Assembly (NCBI RefSeq): GCF_021300655.1
Contig: NZ_JAJTNB010000001.1
Span: 62,001-126,000 of the forward strand
Length of the DNA stretch: 64,000 nucleotides
DNA from: Helicobacter kayseriensis
GTDB taxonomy: Bacteria; Campylobacterota; Campylobacteria; Campylobacterales; Helicobacteraceae
Direction of reading: 5' to 3'
The translations under genes and the position numbers were made by a program. Under the pieces are notes generated by a model, which was not told where the DNA came from, made no database searches, and was given only the letters and a program-made list of their open reading frames with translations. Below, one piece after another: positions 52,916-62,088 of this stretch. Position 1 is the first letter of the stretch; each line of letters opens with the position of its first letter.

Positions 52916-54221
52916 GAAGTTTTTTGATCGCTTTCTTTAAAGATTCGATGAAATATTCAAGATCTTCAAGGCTATGACTCCAATGCACGCTTGCTCTGAG
53001 CCATAAGGGCTTTTGTTTGAGCTCATCATCATATCCAAAAAGATCACATCCATAAGGGCCAGCACACGAGCATCCCGCTCGAGTTTGTATCCCATACTGA
53101 TAGCTTAGCTCCAAGGCCAAATCATAAGGAGAGATTCCTCCAATATTAAATGAAACCACACCCAAACGATCTGCCTCAAGATTCCCATAAACAATTGATG
53201 CAGGGATATTTTGAAGCTCAGAAATAAGTGTTTTAGTCAGCACTCTTTCTCTAGTGTGAATCAAATCCAATCCCACCTCATTACGAAGCTGATAAGCAAG
53301 AGCAGATGTGAGAAGTTGTAAGATTGCAGGAGTTCCTGATTCTTGTCTTTGCTCAATATCGTCCAAAAACTCATGTTTGAGCTTACTAGAGTTTCTAATC
53401 GTTCCCCCACCAGAGAATGTAGGTGCCAAACTTGTATCAATAAGATTTTTCTTAATCCCAAGCAACCCACTTCCACCAACACCTCCCAAAAGCTTATGAG
53501 GTGAGAGAAAGCAGGCATCAAAAAGAGTGCTTGGGATATTCATATAAGGAGAGCTAGCTGCCATATCAAAAGCGACAATCGCTCCTTTTTTTTGCCTCAA
53601 TATTTGAGAGATTTCCTCATATGGAGAGATGATCCCTGTGACATTTGAGGAGATATTAAAAGAGCCAATCACTTGATTGGAGGTTCGTTCTAGCTTGTCT
53701 TTTAAAATCTCAAGGTCAATCAAACCCTCAGCATTGAGCGGGATTCTTGTCAGATGACACAAGCCTTCGCGATAGCTAATCTCATTGGAGTGATGCTCAT
53801 AAGATCCCACAAACACAGATGGCAACGCAAGATGATCAAGATAGGGAGCTAGAATCTGCTTTGTTTTTGGAGGAATATAAATCCCCATTATTTCTTGAAA
53901 CATCTTAATTGCTCCAGTCGATCCACTTCCCACATTAATCAATGCAAAATCATCTCCCAATCCTAAGCACTCTCTAATCTTGCATTTTGCTTCATCATAA
54001 ACTTCTGTTGTCAAGATCGAATGAGCTGCACTATTAGAATGCGTATTGGCATAAAAAGGTAGGAATTTTTGCAAACGCTTTTGAACTAAAGACATCGCAA
54101 GTCCTGAGGCCGTAAAATCAAAATAGCGTGCTTTTTTAGAAAGAATTATAGATTCTCGACATTGAAGGATTGGATCCTTCTCTTTATCCAAAAGGGGTGC
54201 AAATAAATTTAGTTTTTTCAA
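52908..54221 (-). CDS. Class V PLP aminotransferase, cysteine desulfurase-like
   Basis: 437 residues. YFDFTASGLAMS opens the fold; the PLP lysine is in FLSPHKLLGGVGGSGLLG; GSGSTGAIKMFQ binds the cofactor phosphate. A cysteine pair in TRAGCSCAGPYGCDLFG is where SufS-like desulfurases hold their catalytic cysteine. Could be a desulfurase or a relative with another amino-acid substrate; no suf or isc genes are adjacent. It is coupled to the TraF-like gene. Confidence 0.85.
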   Translation of the reverse strand: MKKLNLFAPLLDKEKDPILQCRESIILSKKARYFDFTASGLAMSLVQKRLQKFLPFYANTHSNSAAHSILTTEVYDEAKCKIRECLGLGDDFALINVGSGSTGAIKMFQEIMGIYIPPKTKQILAPYLDHLALPSVFVGSYEHHSNEISYREGLCHLTRIPLNAEGLIDLEILKDKLERTSNQVIGSFNISSNVTGIISPYEEISQILRQKKGAIVAFDMAASSPYMNIPSTLFDACFLSPHKLLGGVGGSGLLGIKKNLIDTSLAPTFSGGGTIRNSSKLKHEFLDDIEQRQESGTPAILQLLTSALAYQLRNEVGLDLIHTRERVLTKTLISELQNIPASIVYGNLEADRLGVVSFNIGGISPYDLALELSYQYGIQTRAGCSCAGPYGCDLFGYDDELKQKPLWLRASVHWSHSLEDLEYFIESLKKAIKKLRA

Positions 54222-54314
54222 TGTTTTCTCCGATTTTCACACTCAAATTCTACTATGGATTTTTCTCATATATCCAAAACTACTCCACCCTCTTTTTTGA
54301 AAATATCACAATCT

Positions 54315-55925
54315 CTATTTTTTCTTCTGCTGATTTTCTAAATACTCTTCATAACTCCCACGAAAGTCAATCACTTCCGCACCATTTTCTCCAAATTTGA
54401 GTTCAATGATTCTATTAGCATATGCATCAATCAACTCTCGGTCATGGCTGACACAGATCACATTTCCATTGAATTTATAAAGTGCCTCTCCTAAGGCAAT
54501 AATACTTTCTAGATCAAGATGATTTGTCGGCTCATCAAGCACCAAAAAATTTCCACCCTCTAACATAAGCTTGCTTAATACCATACGATGTTTTTCGCCC
54601 CCGCTCAAAGCATTCACACTCTTTTCTTGCTCTTCCCCACTAAAAAGCATACGCCCCAAATTAGTGCGTATTTCATTGCTATCTGCTTTTTTATCAAAGC
54701 TTCTTAACCATTCATAAAGCGTTTCTTCGCCCTTGATTTCCTCACTCACATTTTGAGGAAAATAACCCCTTTGGGTTGTTGCCCCCCACTTCACATTTCC
54801 ACTCATAGGCTTAAGCTCTTCTACAAGAATCTTGCAAAGTGTGCTTTTTCCTACCCCATTGGCACCAATCAAGGCGATTTTATCCCCAGGCAAGATTTTC
54901 AGACTCACATCGCACAAAACCTTTTTATCACCATATGCATGAGAGATTCCCTCACATTCCAAAGCCTCATTTCCAATCGTTCTTTTGGGTTTAAAGACAA
55001 TACTTGGATCACGCCTTGAGCTAACCGCCAAAGCTTGAATATCAAGCTTTTCAAGTTGTTTTTGACGCGATGTTGCTTGTTTGGCCTTACTTGCATTGGC
55101 ACTAAATCGTGCGATAAAGTTTTCCAACTCTTCTTTTTCTTTGAGCTTTTTATTGCGCTCTGCTTCTTGTTGCTTGGCAATAAGCGTAGAAGCAATATAC
55201 CAATCATCATAATTCCCACTAAACTCCCTTACAGTCCCAAAATCCACATCTAAAATATGCGTGCATACTTCATTGAGAAAGTGTCGATCGTGAGAAATGA
55301 CTACCATCGTGCCCTCGTGGCGTTTGAGATTCTCTTCAAGCCATGCAATCGAGTGCAAATCAAGGTTGTTGGTAGGCTCATCTAAAAAAAGGATATCTGG
55401 CTTTGGGAAAAGGACTTGGGCAAGCAAGATCTTAAATTTATCTCCCCCAGTAAGAGTGCTCATCAGCTCATCTTGTTGGCTTATTGGGAAACCTAAATCT
55501 TGCAAAATCTTTTCAATCACGACATCATATTCATACATCGGATCCTCTTCAGCACAGATCATCTCAAGCTCACCTAAGCGTTCATTGACTTTCTCATCGC
55601 TTAAATCAGCCTCCATATAAAGCTTTTCTTTTTCTTTTACTGCATCATAAAGACGCTTATTCCCAATCAAAACAGCATCTTTAAGACTCAAATCCTCAAA
55701 AGCATATTGATTCTGTCCCAAAACACCTAGCTTCGCATTGGGATTGATGACCACTTCACCACTGCTTGCTTCATACTCTCCACTCAAAATCTTAAGAAGA
55801 GTTGATTTCCCTGCACCATTTGCCCCAATCAACCCATAACGCTTCCCGCTATCAAGTTTAAGATTCACATTTTCAAAAAGTTTTTTTGTCGCATATCGCA
55901 TCGTCAAATTGATCGTTTGTAACAT
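54315..55925 (-). CDS. ABC-F ribosome-associated ATPase (YbiT-like)
   Basis: 536 residues, two ABC domains without membrane spans. Walker A sites GANGAGKST and GANGVGKST, Walker B LFLDEPTNNLDLHS and LVLDEPTNHLDLES, and a charged linker between the domains (about residues 235-300) as in ABC-F translation factors. Length and the NYDDWY... segment suggest the YbiT group. ATG 55925 has AAGGG upstream; ATG 55943 is an alternative. Helps stalled ribosomes. Confidence 0.93.
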   Translation of the reverse strand: MLQTINLTMRYATKKLFENVNLKLDSGKRYGLIGANGAGKSTLLKILSGEYEASSGEVVINPNAKLGVLGQNQYAFEDLSLKDAVLIGNKRLYDAVKEKEKLYMEADLSDEKVNERLGELEMICAEEDPMYEYDVVIEKILQDLGFPISQQDELMSTLTGGDKFKILLAQVLFPKPDILFLDEPTNNLDLHSIAWLEENLKRHEGTMVVISHDRHFLNEVCTHILDVDFGTVREFSGNYDDWYIASTLIAKQQEAERNKKLKEKEELENFIARFSANASKAKQATSRQKQLEKLDIQALAVSSRRDPSIVFKPKRTIGNEALECEGISHAYGDKKVLCDVSLKILPGDKIALIGANGVGKSTLCKILVEELKPMSGNVKWGATTQRGYFPQNVSEEIKGEETLYEWLRSFDKKADSNEIRTNLGRMLFSGEEQEKSVNALSGGEKHRMVLSKLMLEGGNFLVLDEPTNHLDLESIIALGEALYKFNGNVICVSHDRELIDAYANRIIELKFGENGAEVIDFRGSYEEYLENQQKKK

Positions 55926-56158
55926 TACTGAACCCTTAATCATAGTTTCTTAAGTCAAAATTATATTATTTCAAACTTCTATTTGATGAGTGCAAAATGC
56001 AGATCTTTTCCCATCTAATCAATTCTGAATTTTTCAAATCAAAACAACTCAGAAAAACAACCCTTTATGCATAGAAGCCTTGAATTATCTTATTATTTCA
56101 TTACATCTTCTGTTTATCAATATCAAATTTAGACAATCAAAGATCGCTTAAGGAGACA

Positions 56159-57910
56159 ATGATGACAATCTATCTTCCCATTCTAATCAGCTTTATAGGA
56201 TATTCTGTGTTTATGATTGGGATTGGAATCTATTTCTTCAAACAAAACAAAACAGCTCAAGATTATTTTTTGGGAGGTCGATCGGTAGGCCCTGTCGTTT
56301 CTGCTCTCTCTGCTGGGGCTTCTGATATGAGCGCTTGGCTTTTATTAGGGCTTCCTGGGGCTTTATATCTTAGTGGATTGAGTGAGTTTTATGTCGCGAT
56401 TGGCCTTACAATCGGAGCGACGATTAATTGGCTTTTTGTTGCTAAGCGACTTAGAATCTACACAAGCACAGTTGGAGATTGCATCACAATTCCTGATTAT
56501 TTTGAAACGCGATTTAGTGATGATACACGCATCTTGAGATTACTTAGTGCGATTGTCATTCTTGTTTTTTTTACTCTTTATATTTCTAGTGGGCTTGTAG
56601 GAGGGGCCAAACTATTTGAGGCAACTTTTGGGTTGCAATATGAGTATGCCCTCACAATTGGAACAATCATTATCGTCGCTTATACCTTTTTGGGAGGTTA
56701 TAAAGCAGTATGCTGGACTGATATGATTCAGGGGATTTTGATGATGAGTGCACTAATTGTCTTAAGTCTTGTGATGCTTAACACACTAGGAGGAATCTCT
56801 AAAATAAAAACATATATCCAAAAATCTGATCAAGCCAAAATCATGCTCTTAGAAGAGCAAAAGCAAATCCCCCAAATCATTCATCTCCTGCAATCCTCTC
56901 CTCAAGAATCTCTTCCCAAACTCACGCCATTTATCCATTCCCTTCAACAAACAAAAGATACAACTCTTAATGGAATCCCTGCACTCACCCTAGCAACCTC
57001 TCTTGAAGAATATCAACAAAAAGCCTTAAGTGCCCCATCTTCTGAGGCTATAAAAAACATCATTCAAGTACTAGAGCAAATCCAACAATCCCCCATCGCA
57101 GCTCCCAATAGACTAGATTTTTCAAGCCATCTATCATGGATAGGCCTTATTTCTGCTCTTGCATGGGGGTTGGGGTATTTTGGGCAACCCCATATTTTGG
57201 TTCGCTTTATGTCTATTCGATCGATCAAAGAGATTCCCTTTGCGACAAAAATTGGGATTGGCTGGATGAGTGTGAGTCTAATTTCAGCTTGCAGTATTGG
57301 ACTTTTTGCCATTGCATATGTCAATGAGTTTTCGCTCACTCTTCAAGATCCCGAAAAGGTTTTTATTGTGATGAGTCAAACTCTTTTTAATCCATGGATT
57401 GCAGGGATTCTGCTAAGTGCCCTTTTGGCTGCTATTATGAGCACAGCAAGCTCACAGCTTCTAGTCTCTAGTTCAACAGTCGCTCAAGATTTTTATTATA
57501 AAATCTTCAACAAAGAAGCACCTCAATCTTTGATTATGCTTATTAGTCGTCTTTCTGTCTTAGCTGTCTCTTTGATCGCCTTTATGCTTTCAATTGATAA
57601 AAACTCAAGTGTTTTATCGATTGTTTCTTATGCGTGGGCTGGTTTTGGAGCAAGCTTTGGAAGCGTGATTTTGTTCTCTCTTTTTTGGTCAAGAATGACA
57701 AGGGCTGGAGCGATTGCTGGTATGGTTGGCGGAGCCTGTGGCGTTGTGATTTATAAAAATTTTCTTTTTTCTTATTTCCCAATTTATGAGATTGTTCCTG
57801 GATTTATGATCGCAAGTATTTTGATTGTCTTTGTCAGCCTACTTCAACCTGTAAGAGAGGGAAGCAAAAAGGCATTTGAAACAATGCTTTCTTATTGCAA
57901 ATCAAACTAA
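56159..57910 (+). CDS. putP: Sodium/proline symporter PutP with a long cytoplasmic/periplasmic loop
   Basis: 583 residues, about 13 membrane spans of the SSS family. [38 protein letters not shown] and [16 protein letters not shown] are typical of PutP. Between the sixth and seventh main spans (about residues 207-322) lies an extra hydrophilic, glutamine-rich loop, making the protein some 85 residues longer than usual. Proline is a main carbon source for Helicobacter. AAGGAG precedes the two adjacent ATGs. Confidence 0.93.
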   Translation: MMTIYLPILISFIGYSVFMIGIGIYFFKQNKTAQDYFLGGRSVGPVVSALSAGASDMSAWLLLGLPGALYLSGLSEFYVAIGLTIGATINWLFVAKRLRIYTSTVGDCITIPDYFETRFSDDTRILRLLSAIVILVFFTLYISSGLVGGAKLFEATFGLQYEYALTIGTIIIVAYTFLGGYKAVCWTDMIQGILMMSALIVLSLVMLNTLGGISKIKTYIQKSDQAKIMLLEEQKQIPQIIHLLQSSPQESLPKLTPFIHSLQQTKDTTLNGIPALTLATSLEEYQQKALSAPSSEAIKNIIQVLEQIQQSPIAAPNRLDFSSHLSWIGLISALAWGLGYFGQPHILVRFMSIRSIKEIPFATKIGIGWMSVSLISACSIGLFAIAYVNEFSLTLQDPEKVFIVMSQTLFNPWIAGILLSALLAAIMSTASSQLLVSSSTVAQDFYYKIFNKEAPQSLIMLISRLSVLAVSLIAFMLSIDKNSSVLSIVSYAWAGFGASFGSVILFSLFWSRMTRAGAIAGMVGGACGVVIYKNFLFSYFPIYEIVPGFMIASILIVFVSLLQPVREGSKKAFETMLSYCKSN

Positions 57911-57916
57911 AAAAGA

Positions 57917-57926
57917 GGGGGGGGGG
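57917..57926. repeat. G10 homopolymer between putP and a barrel-protein gene
   Basis: Ten G begin 7 bp after the putP stop; the convergent outer-membrane gene stops at 57950, 23 bp further. The run is outside both genes. It has the same length as the tract in the convergent csd6/sodB gap. Confidence 0.85.
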
Positions 57927-57949
57927 TGATATAAAAGGCTTAGAAGTTG

Positions 57950-58921
57950 TCACTTGAGATAGGTCTTTTTTAGCTTATTGAGTTTAATTTTTGGATACTT
58001 CAAGGGGGTATATTTGTTTTCTCCAAACTCCACCCTAATCCCTGCTCCCATCATCATTTCAAATTGAAGAGAATGAAAATCAGCATATGTAAAAAAGTGG
58101 GCATTATCCCTAATCTTCATATCATAAGTAATCGAGAGCAAAAGATCAAAGTGCGCTTTTGGTTTATCAATCCGTAAAGCTCGCGCTGTTTCTTCAAAGA
58201 TTTTTCCTTTGGCATAAATATCAAGTTTTGGCGAAATACTTGTTTTGACTTGATGCTTTCCAATTTGCTTACCAATAGAAAAAACACCCAAAAAATTGAA
58301 AGGAAGATTACTTTGAGAATCTAGCTTGATCCTCTCACCATCTTGCATAAATTTTAGATGAGAATCAGAAATGACCCCCATTCCAAAATGCATATTGGTT
58401 TCAATAAAATACCCCCATTCAAAATTAAATCTTTTCCCTACACCTAGATCAAAAAGCCACATTGTGTTATAAATCCACTGGTTATAAATATTTTGGAAAA
58501 TTTGTGCCATCTTAAAAGAAAGAGACAAATAACACTCTGATTGTGTGCGATAAAGCATATAACCCCCCAATCCATATCCAGCAAAACTTGCCACATTTTC
58601 TCCACCAGCAAGTCTACCACCTCCTCCATTTAAATCAACCCCCATAAGCAATTCGCCATTAGATAGTGGATAAGATCGATCAAAACCAATCTGAGGAAGT
58701 GCATCAATCGCGCTTTCTGTCTCTCCAATAAAATTATTTCTCACTCCAAGATTTAAAAACCCCCATCCCCTCCACGCATAATCAGAATCAAAACGCATTT
58801 GATCAATATGTTTTCGCTGAAGATTCTGTTCATAAGAAAAAACTTTGGCATGGGTATTAAAAAGCGTTTGAGAAAACAATGAGGTAATACCAAACAATCC
58901 TAAGGTAATGACTTTTTTCAC
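57950..58921 (-). CDS. Predicted outer-membrane beta-barrel protein
   Basis: 323 residues from GTG 58921 (signal VKKVITLGLFGITSLFSQ). The body is aromatic-rich and alternating, with glycine-rich turns (LNGGGGRLAGGEN). The GTG overlaps the stop of the upstream barrel gene as GTGA, so they are coupled. The final residues are basic rather than aromatic, unusual for a barrel; the last barrel strand may be GAGIRVEFGE before a short tail. No family name is supported. Confidence 0.78.
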   Translation of the reverse strand: MKKVITLGLFGITSLFSQTLFNTHAKVFSYEQNLQRKHIDQMRFDSDYAWRGWGFLNLGVRNNFIGETESAIDALPQIGFDRSYPLSNGELLMGVDLNGGGGRLAGGENVASFAGYGLGGYMLYRTQSECYLSLSFKMAQIFQNIYNQWIYNTMWLFDLGVGKRFNFEWGYFIETNMHFGMGVISDSHLKFMQDGERIKLDSQSNLPFNFLGVFSIGKQIGKHQVKTSISPKLDIYAKGKIFEETARALRIDKPKAHFDLLLSITYDMKIRDNAHFFTYADFHSLQFEMMMGAGIRVEFGENKYTPLKYPKIKLNKLKKTYLK

Positions 58922-59979
58922 TGCAATCTCTCTTGATACCAATCGATATTTTCTTGGGAATGCAGTTTGTGCTGAGAAACTTTTCCAAAACTAAAACGCA
59001 TCCCCAAATTCATAGCATAAAGAGTATTGATTTTGCCAGAAAATGTGCTATTGGATCGGAAAAAAAATCTAAAATGAGGGTTGAGAATAAAATCCGCCTC
59101 AACAAAAAACCCTACTCTAAAATCATTCCGTTTATCTAGCTTGATAGGATCTGAAATCCCTCCATCGCTCAAAATAATCTTTCCATTGATTTGATGGTCA
59201 TATTCAAGTGCTACCCCTCCTTTAATACTTCCTCTAAACTCTTCATTCCACTCTCTTCCAAAGGCAAGAGATGCTTTTACCCCAAGTGGAGCAAACCCCT
59301 CCATCTCTCCACTGATTCCATCCCTAAGCGTTGCTTTTTCTGCAGGCAAATACCCAGTCTCAAAGCTCACACTAGGCTCTAGAAAATAAAAAGTTGGCAA
59401 AAAAGGAGAAAAAGAAGTGCTTAGTCTCTGACCAATATTAACTCCCAGATAAAAATTACTATTTCCACCACCATATACTGAATCACTTAAAGATGAATTT
59501 TGAAAAATAACATTTTGAGTTGCATAAAAATATTTCATATGCACATCTACAAAAAATTGAGAGGTGTGAAAATATGTCAAATATGCACCTAGGGCATAAT
59601 TTCCCCTGCTCCCCTGATACAAAAAAGAGCTAGAGGTTCCAGCAACTATATCAACCATCCCCCCAAGATACAAACTTGCCTTAGGTAGCTCCACTGAGGT
59701 ATCTACACCCAAGCTAAGATTATTATAAAAATCCTTTGTTTTAAGTGCATCACCTACTTCACGATGCCCCAAAAATCCAAATTCTTCATTGACCCAAACG
59801 CCATTATTGAGTGTATTTACCCTCAATTCTCCACTGCGAGCAAACAAAGGTCTTGAATGAATCTTAAAAGAATCAAAATGAGAATAAAAAATAGATGCGA
59901 GACTTTGGATAGATGCATAAGGCATCTCCGCCTGCAAAAAACCACAAACACAAATAAGGCTTAAAACTCTTTTTCTCAA
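58918..59979 (-). CDS. Predicted outer-membrane barrel protein, autotransporter-barrel-like
   Basis: 353 residues with a signal peptide (RKRVLSLICVCGFLQA). LGVNIGQRLSTSF, SFETGYLPAEKA, FFVEADFILNPHFRF and LGMRFSFGK give the look of an autotransporter barrel, but there is no passenger domain before it. A hydrophilic tail of about 20 residues follows the last strand. It is coupled to the next barrel gene and divergent from ccoG. The two may be partners in the outer membrane. Confidence 0.75.
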   Translation of the reverse strand: MRKRVLSLICVCGFLQAEMPYASIQSLASIFYSHFDSFKIHSRPLFARSGELRVNTLNNGVWVNEEFGFLGHREVGDALKTKDFYNNLSLGVDTSVELPKASLYLGGMVDIVAGTSSSFLYQGSRGNYALGAYLTYFHTSQFFVDVHMKYFYATQNVIFQNSSLSDSVYGGGNSNFYLGVNIGQRLSTSFSPFLPTFYFLEPSVSFETGYLPAEKATLRDGISGEMEGFAPLGVKASLAFGREWNEEFRGSIKGGVALEYDHQINGKIILSDGGISDPIKLDKRNDFRVGFFVEADFILNPHFRFFFRSNSTFSGKINTLYAMNLGMRFSFGKVSQHKLHSQENIDWYQERLQ

Positions 59980-60005
59980 TTCTCATCAATCCCTTAAAGC
60001 TAATA

Positions 60006-60011
60006 TATAAT
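60006..60011 (+). promoter_or_regulatory. -10 box TATAAT of ccoG
   Basis: TATATAATTC with a perfect TATAAT, 33 nt before the ccoG ATG, in the 65-bp divergent gap. Confidence 0.5.
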
Positions 60012-60044
60012 TCTATCCAAGTATATTTATTCCAAGGAGCTTTT

Positions 60045-61379
60045 ATGCAATATCGTCTTAAACGCTATTTGGCTTACATCGGAATTACAGTCATTGTCAG
60101 CTTGCTTCCTTTCATCCAAATCAATCAAAATCAAATCTTTCTTCTTTCTTTTGATCATAAAGAGCTCCACCTTTTTGGTTCTGTTTTCAGCACACAAGAA
60201 CTTTATGTGATGCCATTTTTACTCATCATTCTTTTTGTTGGAATCTTTTTTATCACCACACTCTTGGGGCGTTTTTGGTGTGGATGGGGATGCCCCCAAA
60301 CGATTTTTCGCGTGATCTTTCGCGATCTTATTGAAGGGAAGATTCTCAAACTCAACAAAATAACAAACAAACAACTTCCTCAAGATCTCTCCACCCTTCA
60401 AGCCAAGATCAAAAAATGCCTCTCTATTTTTTTAATCACTCTTTTTTGCTTTAGCGCAAGCGCTGTTTTGCTTTTTTATTTTGTTCCACCTTATGATTTT
60501 TTTAGCTATTTATTAGATCCTGCCAATCACCTTGTTTTGCTTGGCTTCTGGATTGGAATTGGTAGCTTTTTCACATTTGATATTGTTGTTTTGAAAGAAA
60601 ATTTTTGTATTTATGTTTGTCCTTATAGCAGAGTGCAAAGCGTGCTTTTTGATGATGATACGCGAAGCGTGATTTATGATGAAAAGCGTGGTGGAGCGAT
60701 TTTTGATACACAAAAAGAAAAGATCCCCACACCTCTCAAAAAGCGTGATAGCGATGCAGAATGCATTGAATGTCAAAAATGCGTCAGAGTCTGCCCTACT
60801 CATATTGATATCCGTGCAGGAATGCAGCTTGAGTGCATTAATTGCTTAGAATGCGTTGATGCCTGCACCTCAGTGATGGGAAAATTCAATAAGCCAAGCT
60901 TGGTTCAATGGAGCAGTTCTAATGCCATCAATCACAAATCAAAGATTCGCTATTGGCGTGCCAAGACAATCGGCTATAGCCTCATTTTGACATTAGCTAT
61001 TTTGATGGCTTTTTTTATGGGAGAGAAGAAAGATGATCTTTTATTAAACATCACACGATCAGGATCTCTCTACACCATCCACTCCAATCAAAGCATCACA
61101 AATGAATATACACTGCTAGTTGAGAATCTAACTCCCGTGAAACAAACCCTTCAAATCTCAATCAATCATCCAGAGATTCAAATCTTGCGTCCTCAGCAGG
61201 GAATCACCATAAACGCTCATCAAAAAAGACGCTTTGTGCTCATTTTGAAATACGCAGGGAAATCTCTTTTGGCATCCAAAGATCAATCCATTCCTATCAC
61301 AATCCAAATTTCTAGCCAACAAGATCCATCGCTCTCTATCCAAAAATCAAATGTCTTTATCTATCCAAAGGAAAAATAA
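60045..61379 (+). CDS. ccoG: Cytochrome c oxidase accessory protein CcoG
   Basis: 444-residue membrane ferredoxin needed for copper reduction during cbb3 oxidase assembly. Four to five membrane spans, with WCGWGCPQTIFR and CVCPYSRVQ in the N-terminal half; two 4Fe-4S motifs ECIECQKCVRVCPTH and CINCLECVDACTS near residues 240-280; and an immunoglobulin-like IPTFN-type C-terminal domain. AAGGAG precedes the ATG. No ccoNOPQ genes are in the window. Its TAA overlaps the next ATG. Confidence 0.95.
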   Translation: MQYRLKRYLAYIGITVIVSLLPFIQINQNQIFLLSFDHKELHLFGSVFSTQELYVMPFLLIILFVGIFFITTLLGRFWCGWGCPQTIFRVIFRDLIEGKILKLNKITNKQLPQDLSTLQAKIKKCLSIFLITLFCFSASAVLLFYFVPPYDFFSYLLDPANHLVLLGFWIGIGSFFTFDIVVLKENFCIYVCPYSRVQSVLFDDDTRSVIYDEKRGGAIFDTQKEKIPTPLKKRDSDAECIECQKCVRVCPTHIDIRAGMQLECINCLECVDACTSVMGKFNKPSLVQWSSSNAINHKSKIRYWRAKTIGYSLILTLAILMAFFMGEKKDDLLLNITRSGSLYTIHSNQSITNEYTLLVENLTPVKQTLQISINHPEIQILRPQQGITINAHQKRRFVLILKYAGKSLLASKDQSIPITIQISSQQDPSLSIQKSNVFIYPKEK

Positions 61380-62086
61380 TGAAACACATTCTCAAAAAAA
61401 TCCCTTTTCTCAAAAGTTCTTATATCCATTGCAAAAATCTTTTTGCTCTTTATGCGACCAAATCCTACTCTCAAGAGGGAGAAGATTTACTCCTTCGCAG
61501 AATCTTTGAACAACAAAAAGATGGCTTTTATGTCGATATTGGCGCACACCACCCCTTTAGATTTTCAAATACTTTTTTATTTTATAAACGCGGATGGAAA
61601 GGGATCAATATCGATGCAATGCCCAATTCTATGAAGCTTTTTAAGCGTTTTAGACCTAGGGATACCAATCTTGAAATCCCTGTTGGAAAAAGTGGAGAAA
61701 CGCTTGAATATTTTTCTTTTAATGAGCCAGCCCTCAATACTTTCAATCCCAATATTGCAGCAAAGGTGCAAAAAAATCCCCACTTCAAACTCCTTAAAAC
61801 CTATTCGATGCAAATCACCTCTCTTGCAGAGATCCTTCAGCAATATCTCCCCCAAGGACAAAAAATTGATTTTATGAGCATTGATGTAGAAGGTCTAGAT
61901 CTTGAAGTTTTGCAATCTAATGATTGGGATACCTATCGTCCAAAATATTTGCTTGTAGAAGCTCTAGGGGGGGGGGATTATGAAAAGATTCTCACCTCTC
62001 CCTTATATCTTTATCTTTCCTCCCATCATTACAAACTTTTTGCAAAAACTTTTAATACACTTTTCTTTGCGGATCAAAAGGAATAG
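61379..62086 (+). CDS. Phase-variable FkbM-family methyltransferase
   Basis: 235 residues. YSQEGEDLLLRRIF near residue 30, FYVDIGAHHPFRFSNTF (SAM motif) and INIDAMPNSMKLFK fit the FkbM family that methylates sugars, including surface glycans in Campylobacter. A G10 run (61967-61976) encodes the glycines of EALGGGDYE; the gene is in frame here. With 11 G it stops at once; with 9 G it reads a different tail. It starts on the ccoG stop (TAATG) and is 2 nt before manC, supporting a surface-sugar role. Confidence 0.87.
   Translation: MKHILKKIPFLKSSYIHCKNLFALYATKSYSQEGEDLLLRRIFEQQKDGFYVDIGAHHPFRFSNTFLFYKRGWKGINIDAMPNSMKLFKRFRPRDTNLEIPVGKSGETLEYFSFNEPALNTFNPNIAAKVQKNPHFKLLKTYSMQITSLAEILQQYLPQGQKIDFMSIDVEGLDLEVLQSNDWDTYRPKYLLVEALGGGDYEKILTSPLYLYLSSHHYKLFAKTFNTLFFADQKE
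61967..61976. repeat. G10 homopolymer, phase-variation tract in FkbM gene
   Basis: Ten G within the coding frame CTA GGG GGG GGG GAT. The last 36 codons lie beyond it, so a one-base change removes or replaces the C-terminus. Confidence 0.9.
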
Positions 62087-62088
62087 CA

